The notes beneath the pieces are model-generated. The model was not told where the DNA came from, made no database searches, and was given only the letters and a program-made list of their open reading frames with translations. From Prevotella sp. P2-180 (GTDB lineage Bacteria; Bacteroidota; Bacteroidia; Bacteroidales; Bacteroidaceae): DNA of 64,000 nt. Below, piece after piece: positions 56,301-63,375 of this stretch. Both the position numbers and the translations under genes were made by a program. Every line of letters starts with the position of its first letter. Position 1 is the first letter of the stretch. The stretch lies in assembly GCF_002251435.1 (NCBI RefSeq), contig NZ_NPJI01000005.1, positions 1 through 64,000 of the forward strand, in the 5' to 3' direction.

Positions 56301-59300
56301 ACGGGTGAGACGGCTGTGCCTATAGGCAGTGACAAGTATATGACATACGCCGATGGTACGGGCAAGGCGATGCTGCGTATTTCCACTGACCCCAACCCTA
56401 CTCACCACCAGACTTACATTGATCTCGGCGTGTATGAATACCAGCACGTGAAGCTCGACCCGTCGGTGGAGGACGGACATATCGACGTGTTATGGGTGAC
56501 GCAACAGGAGAGAACCAGCGCCTCGGTGGCTGACGGTAAGACATGGGAGACGGCGACGAGCGACGTGCAGCGAGCTATTGAGACCTTGCTCGCATCGCGC
56601 AACGGACACGACAAGGAAATCCGTATGCTCGAAGGACGATACCAACCCGTATATACCATCAACGGCAATCTCGGTTTCACTATCACTACCGACATCTCCA
56701 CGGGGGTAGTGCCGCCCGATTGGAATGGCTCGACATCCAAGGGTGTGAACTCCCTTACTATACGTGGAGGCTATAGTAAGGATGTGCAGGGATTGGAGAA
56801 CATCCACGACTATCCAGTATATCTTTTTGCTTCAGAACGCTCAGGTGTGGATGGCAATCTGCTCGGACATGTGTTCGTGATAGGTGATGTAAGACAGAGG
56901 GAATCATCGGGTTCAGCCATGAGTGAAACTGGCAAAAATGTTACTACAGAAGTGAAGGATTATGTCGTGCCTGTATATCTCGACGGATTGACCTTCTGTA
57001 ATATTAAGTCGGCACCGCATAAAGATATTGCCGGAAAAAGTTGCCCAGGCGGAGCCGCTGTGTTCTATAAGGATCAGAAGAAAGAGGATAATACCACGCT
57101 TGTTGGCAAATCATACGTTACGAATGATGGAGAGAAAGTCGGCAATAAAGGTATTGAATATACTCAATATCCAATCAGCGGCACAAAAACTGACAATCCT
57201 CTCTATAAGCTGACGATGAACCGCTGCGACTTCCGTGTCAATGGCTCTACATCAGAAGTGCCGGCAGTAACGATAGGCGAGGGTGGAGGTGAGGCTCTGA
57301 TATATAACTCCGTATTCCATAGCAATACGGGTAGTCCGCTCATCGCCACAGATACCAAGGTGGTAAACTGCACTTTTGCCCTCAATGGCGGTGAGATAAA
57401 ATTTTCAGATAAGCAAGGCAAATCGGAGATGCACAACTCTGTGCTTTGGTGCAATAATGGATATGAGAAAACTGCAGAATGGACAGGTCTGACCGCTACT
57501 GGAAGCATGTCGTATAATGCCATATCGTCTCTCAGTCCAGAATATGAAGTCAATAATAATGTGACCTTGTCATCTGACAACAACGACGTGCTCAAAGGCC
57601 CGAACTTCTTCAATCCGGCATTGACTGCTGCTGACAGTTGGGATAAGGCTTCGCGCGACTTCCGTGTCAATCCGAGTGCAAAGATTATCGGTAAGGCATC
57701 ACCTAAGAAATATGTGGAACTCGTGAAGGACCTCACGGGAAGGTATCCTTATACTTCTGACGTGGCTATTTCGAATGCCAATGATGTCAACGACCCATAT
57801 TATGTGGACTTGGTGAAGCAGGACTTCGACCTTGCCGCTAACACCCGCCATTACGGCTCTGCCGGTATGGAGCGAGGTGCTTATGAGTGTATCGCCACTC
57901 TGAGCCGTGTGCTCTATGTCAATCCCGAACGTGTGTCGTCAAGTGCCTACTACAATGGATTCTCATGGGAGAAGGCATATACCAAGGGCAATCTGCAGAA
58001 GGCCATCGATGCCGCTGCCGTTTATTCTAACGTACATAATGAGAAATCGTATGTCTTTGTAAAGGGTATGGCCACATCTACCGGTGAGACCATCACCATG
58101 CGCGACAACGTGACGCTTTATGGAAGTCTGCCGTCAACCACAGCCATCAATACGGGAGTTGAGGAGACGACAGATAAGAATGGAAACAAGTATTACGATA
58201 ACGACAAGATAGAAGAATATATCAAGGCTATGGATGCCGACCGCGACGGTATGGCTTCTTCTTATTCCAAGCATACTATCGTGAATGGTGTAAAATCGGT
58301 GGAGTCTTTAACCTACTGTCTTTTCGACGGACTTGAGATAGGCAGCGGAGATAACAACTCTGCCAATGTCGCTACATCGCCCGTGGTGGATATACAGCAA
58401 GGCAATGTGGCTCTACGCAACTCCATCATTGCCAACAATGAGATTACTGCCACCGGTCAACCCCTCGTCAAGCTACAGTCGGGACTGCTCTACAACACGC
58501 TCATACGTGACAACACGATGCCATCAGCCTCCATCTCAGCCCTTGTCGATCTCGGCTCCGGCGGCTATATGCTCAACTGCACAGTCGTAGGAGGTGACTT
58601 GTCTCAAGAATCCCCCGCCTCAAACGACATTAATAATATAATGTATAAGGAGACAGACTCTACAATGCCTTTCGCTCCGTATTTCCGTCCTTCCACTACG
58701 GCTTATCATGGAGAAATACCTGAGGCGGATGTCAGCAACCGCAACCTTTGGTATCAGTTGCATGAGAGATCTTCCTATATCGAGGAAGGCAACAATGGCA
58801 CGTCAAAAGTTGCCACGACAGGCAAATATGACGGCAAGAGCCATGTGTCAGACAACCTCAAGCAGTATGTTGATTATACCTCAGACCGTGACCTTCTCGG
58901 CAATCCCCGTTTCATTGGTTCCTATGTGGATAAAGGATGCTTTGAGACATGGTCAACGGGAACTATCAACTCGCCATTGGACATACATGCCAATACTCTT
59001 GCCACAAGCTATAAAGGACATTGTTATCCACATGAAGGCTCAGTGGTGTATCTCCAAAAAGGTGGTAATCTGATTTGTGATGTAAAGAGCGACAATTCAC
59101 CATACTTTACCGACGCCAATCCCCTGCGCCCGGGCTACGTCCTTGCATCGGAGGGCGGCTCGCTCTATGGTCAGGGCAACACAATCCACCTCCGCTATGT
59201 GGCTGCCGAGAGAACCATTGAGGGACAATACTCCCTCTTCTCCCTGCCATTCGACATGAACTATAAGACTGGGGATGCTAACGTAATGCCTTTCGTCACC

Positions 59301-60656
59301 ACCACCACCTACGATTCCAACAATAATGTTGCAGAGACAGCCATTGCACCATTCTATCGATATGAGTATGACGGTGAGGCACGAAGCCACTATAAGTACA
59401 GCTTTGAAGAGAGCAACTCTCCATGCTGGAAACAGCTCACTACAGCTACCCGAACAGCTAACGAGGGTATGCTCATCGACCGTGGCTCTACAGCTACAGA
59501 GCAAAAACTTCGCTTCACGGCATACGGAGCGACTGCCGCTGACTATCCTTATCGCGAGTCTGCCGACAAGGATTATGTCACCCTCACTCAATATGACGAC
59601 CGCACATCAACCGACGGCGGCTCTGACTTCACTTCTGTATATAATATGGGATGGAATCTCAAGGGCATGCCATATCTCATCAGTAGGTATCCGATATACC
59701 AACAGATGGAAGATGGCTCGTATGCCATGAATGTGCCGCATGTCATATACACTATGAAACCCAATGGAAGCTATGTGACGAAGCAAATGTGGGCATCTTC
59801 TGATGATAACACACTCTCGCCCGGAGAAGCCTTCTTCACACAGACTGCAACCATCAACACAGAGGAGCATCTCCACTTTGCCCAGCTCTTCTATACCTCT
59901 TCTGCTTTTACTAACACGGCCAGCACCCGTTCCGCCCTCAACATCTCCTTGTCTTCCGCAGATGCAACAGGTGAGGATGCCTATAGGAGCACGGGAGTTT
60001 CACATGCGGCTGGCGCTGTCAGTCTGCTGCCGGTGGATAACAGCTCAGACGAGAACTCCTCCATGGTATATGCCATCAACCGCGATGGAGCGAAGTTCAT
60101 GTCGATGAATCCCGCTATCCCCGACATAGCCGTATGCGGAGCAGGAGGCGAGATGATGTCTTTGTCTGGTGCTGCTCCTGTTGAAAAGGAAATTTCCTTG
60201 GCTACGAGGGTCGGCACGACAGGTCGTTACACCTTCTCGCTCGATAGGAGTGCTGGCGTTTCACCCGCCACCACCGAGGTATGGCTAAAGGACTATCAAA
60301 CGGGCATTGTCACTAATCTCATGGAAGAGGCTTATACTGCCGAGATTACCGCAGGCGAGACTCCGGCATCCCCAGTACTTACTACCGGGCGTTTCTCATT
60401 GACCATCGGCGGTGTGCGTCCTGACATCGGTGAACGTGATGAAAACAGTGCCAGATGGACAATATCCATCAACCGTTGTCACGTAACAGTCTCTGGTCTC
60501 TCCACTGATTCCGATGTACTCTTCTACACCACAGACGGTGTCCTCCGTCATCGTGTCCCGTCGTTCCTCGGCACTTGCGAGGCAGAGCTTTCTCCTGGTG
60601 TATATGTAGTTAGGGCAGAGGGAAGCAACAAGGTCATCGGGCTTATGACCAGATGA
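47301..60656 (+). CDS. Giant beta-helix adhesin (4,451 aa) of pilus operon
   Basis: A signal peptide (about 1-28, ending TMAQ) is followed by roughly seven cassettes of about 350-850 residues. Each opens with a V-x-G-x-SW-x-x-A-x-x-x-LQ-x-A pattern (near residues 35, 578, 1021, 1875, 2348, 3060, 3535) and passes through right-handed beta-helix repeats (GGGVYMDGGG, NCIIRQN, GGAIFTDSE). Most close with a DIGAYEF-like motif (near 1000, 1852, 2330, 3045, 3528, 3880). Two discoidin (F5/8C)-like domains lie at about 1229-1375 and 1380-1520. A non-helix region covers 3880-4380. The last 70 residues resemble a type IX sorting domain (VLFYTTDGVLRHRVPS, SPGVYVVRAEG). It starts 6 bp after the minor subunit gene; a second ATG follows four codons later. 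Likely a surface or tip adhesin; ligand unknown. Confidence 0.8.
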   Translation: MQENMLSIRRIYTIIAAMLTLCTTTMAQTTFSGPVRYVRMSGNYANDGTSWTAAKNNLQDAIESLHDYMTRNGITEGRVYVAKGTYRPTTSTPGGDGVLYTSFLIYDGITVYGGFSADNPEANPEKRIVLDADGTKERTISEAKGLKWRMKNITILSGNHSSSSTDPMKWNSAKNEYDESFTGNSYHVVWFATNTSIHSSGLDTKKRGVALAHTAGLDGFTIRDGNASNRTVPEQTDGSHAYHNSYGGGVYMVGNTVLRNCIIRQNSSSLRGGGVYMDGGGLMEQCYVTQNQSGGVGVTDGYGGGVACDDGGIVRHCLIENNAARCGGGLSIAFSSQPANDNARYASFATGCVVNNNTSSAEAGGVFMKNGGLLNHLTITCNKCVGAGVVYNNRRYGRSGGLYVDGGGMVTNSVIWGNEVAANNNVQYATYREHASTPKVKLDFVALSKYNYVDWSGTVKRTNGVYSLNEENSNTSTPGYYPDFTDVPGSAGVIDNTTATGRWNPRASSYLRHQGMQLNDYPTSGDYDTNGNDIIGAHITDDILGSQFAPRCVLGAFVANSFNGASALVASIEDNTTQIKTIFIDPTTDAVVSLANDATLGSSWENAFSNINDALDYVKTLNLTADGPVQILVKQGTATTAGNSYLPHIRSSYIDLPSHVRLYGGFASSLTGTGVSKRNPKAYPTRITANITGSDYAENGCHIITVRHGATDVIVDGLQLYFANAQTSSVLPTLALEGGAGIAVINSNADQQMTGIKIRNCVVANCTASQGSALFLRNTPGAVMQVDVENCIFHNNAVTREQAATVEATGSNTTLTLNHCLIRGNVGYGVMATYNANIKVKNTALHANIGYGSYTSSNNPKITDLKADASTPDSKVVTFYTTSNGSIRLAEGATNANNMMDLGVTSFSDVATSKFSYHSSYTSTYPKFVNPTSNIGVNKEGDVTMYGGDPNWMPTNTNPMVNAANETGSSATDPGFGKDITTNIYRNYGGAADIGAVENHNEVAEGDTSNEDVEGGYMPPYGKVIFVRDYRNPDGTIDTTRDGDGSSWQNAINGNLEIDKYKNNHSFGGVDAELYEEGYQLTGLQWAVDEAFARSLERNDDNIIKYTEIPDVTHFNPGSQSTVNPNRTTIDVSTVDKSKRVQVWIGEGEYIRREGFFMRDAVDVYGGFPGKGGDPQSPGMKERVPKTSILETLTDDEVTETGVIGTGAWGPQVDDYKNNLGLYKNQISNFEPVDRTNWRIKSFSSEEVNGEGSNGRVEQAIDNSTSTYWHTIKKGTNQQHITLDLSSSQSFNAVKLYARNYKIKNILIEYCDHSPVTDYDLWTDNKKQFSYTMSNENPCYCFMGEAATARYVRINIINTYSNSYTDLKEIYLGTGTSSSDFSPLDRTQWTVEEFSTEETNGEGATGRAADAIDGNENTFWHTAWKDASLPILPQYITIDMRQEYSISQMKLISRNYKPNSITIDYSSDYSSWNTISGLTVDNELESLTDFGSTISARYIKLTVNSVYGDGKFFDPKDIQFGNNGIFDKGVSGGYTYDLNAYQMAYKTQRVLTQPYPYFKGKGNINGSTQGNNLEFDNDPINPFCVITSWDGFVIRNGRTKITHQRDGGAGVALRINGRLANCVITNNILSSKSNTRGGGIFQNGGIIENCEIDGNILNGEGGSDNNVFGGGLYQRTGTVFNTSVIHNKITGNGTTQGTGVFFENGRFYNNTITANEGPLTLYSGKWFSNGRIDVYNSIIYNNTTNGSKEFDCTTGAGNITLKNCLFKNSNAHKTFDNSYTNVDASSFVYMDDKNMSVSDLFNDPVNGDYSLKEGAIAINMGTDQLGKNMEETADIVLPSYDAQYADRIQDCTVDIGAYEFNGAYSITPDVSTSADKAVFYVTQNGRGTGSAANPENAACWTKLQKVLDAAGRYLEDNPSTTRKVIVKLAGDAPDKVSNQYSGFVYRPRRSNKVTASGQEVNTRDYTIIVPHGVEVWGGYSDDYESADKNGFYTKVSEGNYTDNRDVLKNRTTLSGVYQADDQDVNVYNVVTFTNDTYTEEGTLKTTDALTNISPRAVLDGLFIEDGNADGEKQSTGQRTDTRVGGAAIVTGYAHIRNCVVQNNKATDAGGGLYLEEGALVSGSIVQYNEVTKGDGGGLYVEEPASASSENVNAATNPARIFTSDIIYNTASGAGGGISFTTDGTPNVRANSVLFWQNTGSEQSNVNGMVTPSDAGNTNLTIDDYPISFCATETTREPGINNIAVHTDLDKGVRFATETYNHDYTDSKGTAFKRMHNSYEFYKIKKYSLLARGGMEYKDYNDLIPKYALTTEDLAKTTRTFEGNDFIDIGARAIGELVLPKATEDNLMTRIFVVKNEEDVATTSVEVMQNQDKSTYYKQEGSSFAYPMRYLDDALQYVREARKIKDANGKYTNTDKEFQIILSGGTYYPMRNIKGEYVNSRGRTYLVPEGVTIVGGVEVKQTSTSDGESYYGNIASVGNLPESNVASTTFTHGNSTVVISHPDIKSIIKGRKLSDINHNNIAEPWEMAVQTILSGQVVNGNSNENVYHVIACIADENHVGGLPEPKVITDSNAGKGTVPYELGVPVIIDGVEIEDGMAMGYDEKAVNSKSTYYKGGAICVEGNWTTGDVLRTYTDGSGNAIERPVGYRSIPLEVRNCNFRNNGGCLGGAIFTDSELKVFACNFVQNYAKVETDKVNGTNVTYAGRGGAINASYNTVIVNSLFANNEADTNYPNDGGDLTGLGGAVLLGEYASLHMINCDVVRNLAYGYPAVYCYSANKGGDSTNPDLVKNNPHKIVNTIFWGNEVTGDSGMDKVANFAQDLNSSTKNAEMLWFCAYEAGKGNAPVNSNKNIDYRLQDYTGFGTFIPSLWTGKYNYLDADNTTIKESTEDNPDKDSGTGLNPVTCNIIIDSDNDAINGPNFINPSSKAGKAGYYTSADWMIGRINNLVDNGWTFLQQDLKGDDPKFVYIDDEGNTVSQSTSGAKAAGAGIYRRTAYDYDNVNTGETAVPIGSDKYMTYADGTGKAMLRISTDPNPTHHQTYIDLGVYEYQHVKLDPSVEDGHIDVLWVTQQERTSASVADGKTWETATSDVQRAIETLLASRNGHDKEIRMLEGRYQPVYTINGNLGFTITTDISTGVVPPDWNGSTSKGVNSLTIRGGYSKDVQGLENIHDYPVYLFASERSGVDGNLLGHVFVIGDVRQRESSGSAMSETGKNVTTEVKDYVVPVYLDGLTFCNIKSAPHKDIAGKSCPGGAAVFYKDQKKEDNTTLVGKSYVTNDGEKVGNKGIEYTQYPISGTKTDNPLYKLTMNRCDFRVNGSTSEVPAVTIGEGGGEALIYNSVFHSNTGSPLIATDTKVVNCTFALNGGEIKFSDKQGKSEMHNSVLWCNNGYEKTAEWTGLTATGSMSYNAISSLSPEYEVNNNVTLSSDNNDVLKGPNFFNPALTAADSWDKASRDFRVNPSAKIIGKASPKKYVELVKDLTGRYPYTSDVAISNANDVNDPYYVDLVKQDFDLAANTRHYGSAGMERGAYECIATLSRVLYVNPERVSSSAYYNGFSWEKAYTKGNLQKAIDAAAVYSNVHNEKSYVFVKGMATSTGETITMRDNVTLYGSLPSTTAINTGVEETTDKNGNKYYDNDKIEEYIKAMDADRDGMASSYSKHTIVNGVKSVESLTYCLFDGLEIGSGDNNSANVATSPVVDIQQGNVALRNSIIANNEITATGQPLVKLQSGLLYNTLIRDNTMPSASISALVDLGSGGYMLNCTVVGGDLSQESPASNDINNIMYKETDSTMPFAPYFRPSTTAYHGEIPEADVSNRNLWYQLHERSSYIEEGNNGTSKVATTGKYDGKSHVSDNLKQYVDYTSDRDLLGNPRFIGSYVDKGCFETWSTGTINSPLDIHANTLATSYKGHCYPHEGSVVYLQKGGNLICDVKSDNSPYFTDANPLRPGYVLASEGGSLYGQGNTIHLRYVAAERTIEGQYSLFSLPFDMNYKTGDANVMPFVTTTTYDSNNNVAETAIAPFYRYEYDGEARSHYKYSFEESNSPCWKQLTTATRTANEGMLIDRGSTATEQKLRFTAYGATAADYPYRESADKDYVTLTQYDDRTSTDGGSDFTSVYNMGWNLKGMPYLISRYPIYQQMEDGSYAMNVPHVIYTMKPNGSYVTKQMWASSDDNTLSPGEAFFTQTATINTEEHLHFAQLFYTSSAFTNTASTRSALNISLSSADATGEDAYRSTGVSHAAGAVSLLPVDNSSDENSSMVYAINRDGAKFMSMNPAIPDIAVCGAGGEMMSLSGAAPVEKEISLATRVGTTGRYTFSLDRSAGVSPATTEVWLKDYQTGIVTNLMEEAYTAEITAGETPASPVLTTGRFSLTIGGVRPDIGERDENSARWTISINRCHVTVSGLSTDSDVLFYTTDGVLRHRVPSFLGTCEAELSPGVYVVRAEGSNKVIGLMTR

Positions 60657-60696
60657 CAAGGTGTGCGTATGCCGGCCACATTAAACAAGGGGACGT

Positions 60697-60768
60697 TTAC
60701 AACTTCCCTTCCTCGTGGTAGGAATAGTAGTGGCAGTCGGTAATGATGAGGTGGTTGAGGTGTTCAAC
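60697..60768 (-). pseudogene. C-terminal remnant of radC
   Basis: Minus strand reads VEHLNHLIITDCHYYSYHEE then GKL and a stop, the conserved end of RadC (JAB-domain) proteins. A stop lies just upstream and the homology ends at the 23-bp repeat (60764-60786), so only about 23 codons remain. Confidence 0.7.
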
Positions 60769-60786
60769 CTAAATAGTTAAACTACA
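60764..60786 (+). repeat. 23-bp direct repeat, right of pilus island
   Basis: Matches 40233-40255 with one difference (A40238 versus C60769). It overlaps the truncation point of the radC remnant. Confidence 0.75.
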
Positions 60787-60812
60787 TATTAATCCGTAAG
60801 GAACGTAGTTGG

Positions 60813-60973
60813 GACGGTTGTTCCATAACTGTTGAGACGGTCGTTTCATAACTGTTGAGACGACCGTTCCATAACTGTGGAACACTCGTGACCATAACTA
60901 TGGAACGACCGTCCCACAAGCTATGGAACAGTCGTGATACAAGACTGTGGTACAGTCGTACCAGTAGTTTGGG
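60813..60973. repeat. Seven 23-bp hairpin units in exact tandem
   Basis: Units start at 60813, 60836, 60859, 60882, 60905, 60928 and 60951, all exactly 23 bp. The consensus is GACGRYCGTTCCATAACTGTGGA in outline. The TCCA/TGGA stems flank a constant loop TAACTGT. The longest stem pairs 60839-60848 with 60856-60865 (nine Watson-Crick pairs and one G-U). It is not CRISPR: no spacers. Confidence 0.85.
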
Positions 60974-61059
60974 AGTTTTCAAACAAATGTAGTTTACAAG
61001 TCTTATGAATATACAGAACAACCGATTGACAATGGTCAGGATAGACAAGAAGCAACAAC

Positions 61060-61093
61060 GACGGGTGACAGACAAAATCGTCTGTCACCCGTC
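61060..61093. repeat. 14-bp perfect hairpin
   Basis: GACGGGTGACAGAC (61060-61073) pairs with GTCTGTCACCCGTC (61080-61093), loop 6 nt. More GGTGACAGA words follow at 61138-61156. No gene lies between here and the transposase remnant. Confidence 0.7.
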
Positions 61094-61262
61094 TGTCACC
61101 ATGCTAAATATCTATATATCAGATAATTATATGAGTATGGTGACAGATGACAGATAAAAAATAAAATTATCACGTAAAGGACATCCCTCACCACTATTTT
61201 TCGTTCAAATTATCGAGAACGGATATGTGATGTTGATAAGAGAGACTTGATATACATACTCT

Positions 61263-61331
61263 TTAAGTTTCGCTTGTGCTCAACTCTAAGAAGTTAAGCA
61301 CATGCTGCAAAATGAAAGCGAAACTTAAGTA
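61263..61331. repeat. Interspersed repeat (AAGTTTCTCATGTG family), copy 3
   Basis: TTAAGTTTCGCTTGTGCTCA then ACTCTAAGAAGTTAAGCACATG, ending AGCGAAACTTAAG. The two ends are inverted repeats of each other, so this copy looks complete. Confidence 0.6.
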
Positions 61332-61356
61332 CTGAACTTTTGCAAGTGAATATATA

Positions 61357-61734
61357 TCAACTTGCTTGTTTATAAATATAAATTTTATGTAGCATATGGG
61401 CAATAGGATTATTATCGATGAAATCTGTCAGCAACTCCGTTGCATCTATAGAGTAGCGCTCCGCAACTTGCAGAACGAAGTCCAAAATGAGAGCCCATAT
61501 TTTGTCCGTAACGGACAATTCGAGAGTGTCATTGGTGACCTCGGCAAAGAGGCCGCCGATGGTTTCATACGCTTCAAATCTCTTCACCGAGCACAAGATG
61601 TTATACTGCATCATTGTCAAGGTGAGGCTGGCTATTTGAGCGGCAAAATGCACAGACTGACATTTACCAAGGTTCAGCAAGGTCTTACAGTCCTTGAAGA
61701 AATTATGTGAAGCTTCTCATAATGCATATTATGA
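61357..61734 (-). pseudogene. C-terminal remnant of DDE (IS4-like) transposase
   Basis: The minus-strand frame reads HNFFKDCKTLLNLGKCQSVH, then AAQIASLTLTMMQYNIL and SVKRFEAYETIGGLF, to a TAA at 61357-61359. LGKCQS...AQIA..T...QYNIL..VKRF..YE..G.LF is the pattern I recall from the last 110 residues of IS4-type Bacteroidales transposases. It is cut off on its N side by a TGA near 61734. The opposite strand also stays open but has no recognisable content. Confidence 0.6.
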
Positions 61735-61833
61735 GAAGTATTTATGACAAGTATTGTGCAGATAATGCAAGAAATTAACGAATTAACTTATTGGCAAGGC
61801 GACTCGCTTCTCATAACGATATGCTTCACATAA
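61703..61833. repeat. Nested inverted repeats beside transposase remnant
   Basis: TTATGTGAAGC (61703-61713) and GCTTCACATAA (61823-61833) are exact inverted repeats. Inside the left arm CTTCTCATAAT (61713-61723) pairs with ATTATGAGAAG (61728-61738). These could be the end of the decayed element or a small non-autonomous one. 61834-61928 holds no gene. Confidence 0.6.
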
Positions 61834-61928
61834 AAAGCTAATTGCAACTTTTGGTTCAGGGCGAATATTACTTCCGAAACTTACAGTTTGTAATTATTTG
61901 AGAATAGGTTTGTTGTGAGATTATAATA

Positions 61929-63197
61929 TCAGTCTCTCAAACAGTTAATAGGAACGACATAAATGCCATCTTCACGCTGGTAGAGTGAACCGCGTGCAGT
62001 AAGCACCATCAGGAATGAGGGATGACGCTCAGAGCTTTTCTTAATAATCTTTTCCTTCAATAGCGTCAGTGATTTAACACCCTCATCGATTAGTTTGTCA
62101 CCACCAAGTTTTATCTCAACAGCTCCCCATCTGCCATCTTCCAAATGAATTACGGCATCACACTCTAATCCTGCCTTGTCACGATAATGACGCACTTCAC
62201 CACCATGGACACCTGCATAAACAGAAAGATCACGAACAGCAAGGTCTTCAAAGAAAAGACCGAAAGACTCAAGGTCGTTAATCAAATCTTCGGGAAAGAT
62301 ATTCAATGCACGGCAAGCTATAGATGTATCCACAAAATGGCGTGTAGGAGTGGAGCGAATAGATGTCTTTGAACGTATGTTTGGATTCCACGCTTCGATG
62401 TCAGATATAATATAAAGGTCTTGAAGGGCCTCGAGATAGTCATCAAAGGTTTTCGTGTCCATAGTACGTTCGTTCGACTGGCGCACGTCTTCAATAATCG
62501 TCTGCTTCGACACTTCAGAAGAAATATTTCGGGCGTAGCTGCGAAGTATCATCTTCAACACGTCAGGCCGTTTGTTACGGAAGTTCTCATTGTCACAGTC
62601 TTCAAATACAAAGAGGCTGTTGAAGTAGTTGCGTGTGACATCGAGTGAAACACTCTTGTCTGAAATGACAGATATTGGCCAACCACCCCTACAAGTGAGA
62701 AAAGCTACATCTTCAAGTGTGAAATCGGCGTTCTCGTCAAATACCTTCAGTGGTTTACCCTCAAACAGTTCATGTAGGGATACAATCCCCTTCGACTCTC
62801 CTGACTCAAAAAGTGACATCGGGCGCATTTTGACAGCTGTGATACGTCCTGCCCCAGAATGATGAATCTCACTTTTATCTACTGGCGTAGAACTGCCAGT
62901 CAATATGTATTTGCCGAATTCATAATCCTCGTCCAGGTCTTCCTTGACACAATTCCATATCTCGGGTACCGTTTGCCATTCATCTATCAGTCGTGGTCGC
63001 TCACCATTAAGTGCCAGCATGGGATTCAGTCTTGCCAACTTTATACGGCTGTTGGTATTGAGTTTAACAAAACTATTCTGAAACCTCATGCTGGTGGTTG
63101 TCTTTCCGCAAAACTTGGGGCCGACAACAAGCACTGCTCCTGCTGAACGCAATGCTCGCTCAATGTCTTTTTCTGCGTATCTACTGATGTATTCCAT
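61929..63197 (-). CDS. AAA-family ATP-binding protein, DUF4143 type
   Basis: A 422-residue protein. Walker A is GPKFCGKTT (26-34) and Walker B/sensor region LIDEWQ (70-75), followed by YILTGSSTPV (sensor 1). The C-terminal DUF4143 domain (about 200-400) ends with an endonuclease-like core: RHYRDKAGLECDAVI and WGAVEIKLGG (Asp...Glu-x-Lys). Such genes are abundant, scattered accessory genes in Bacteroidales. Function is not established; a defence or mobile role has been guessed. Its promoter region has a perfect 23-bp tandem repeat. Confidence 0.85.
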   Translation of the reverse strand: MEYISRYAEKDIERALRSAGAVLVVGPKFCGKTTTSMRFQNSFVKLNTNSRIKLARLNPMLALNGERPRLIDEWQTVPEIWNCVKEDLDEDYEFGKYILTGSSTPVDKSEIHHSGAGRITAVKMRPMSLFESGESKGIVSLHELFEGKPLKVFDENADFTLEDVAFLTCRGGWPISVISDKSVSLDVTRNYFNSLFVFEDCDNENFRNKRPDVLKMILRSYARNISSEVSKQTIIEDVRQSNERTMDTKTFDDYLEALQDLYIISDIEAWNPNIRSKTSIRSTPTRHFVDTSIACRALNIFPEDLINDLESFGLFFEDLAVRDLSVYAGVHGGEVRHYRDKAGLECDAVIHLEDGRWGAVEIKLGGDKLIDEGVKSLTLLKEKIIKKSSERHPSFLMVLTARGSLYQREDGIYVVPINCLRD

Positions 63198-63223
63198 AAT
63201 GATATAATTAGCAATTACAGGGG

Positions 63224-63231
63224 CAAAGTTA
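63224..63231 (-). promoter_or_regulatory. -7 element of DUF4143 ATPase gene
   Basis: Minus strand TAACTTTG, 26 bp before the ATG. CTTG about 20 bp upstream, inside the first tandem repeat, may serve as -33. Confidence 0.55.
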
Positions 63232-63245
63232 CAAAAAATGAATCA

Positions 63246-63291
63246 AATTCCCAAGATTTGCAATAAAAAATTCCCAAGATTTGCAATAAAA
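63246..63291. repeat. Two perfect 23-bp direct repeats upstream of ATPase gene
   Basis: Bases 63246-63268 are repeated exactly at 63269-63291 (core TTCCCAAGATTTGCAATAAA). They overlap the likely -33 region and could be operator sites. Confidence 0.85.
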
Positions 63292-63375
63292 CATTTATTA
63301 TTGACATTTTTTTCGTATCAATGTAATAAATTCACCCCCGAAATAACGCAGGTATCTGCGGTGAGGGATGAAAAT

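Noticed and set aside
60813..60973. CRISPR array
   Set aside because: The 23-bp units are directly adjacent without spacers, and no cas gene is in the window.
61396..61710. 104-codon plus-strand frame
   Set aside because: Complement of the transposase remnant, whose minus-strand peptide has recognisable family residues.
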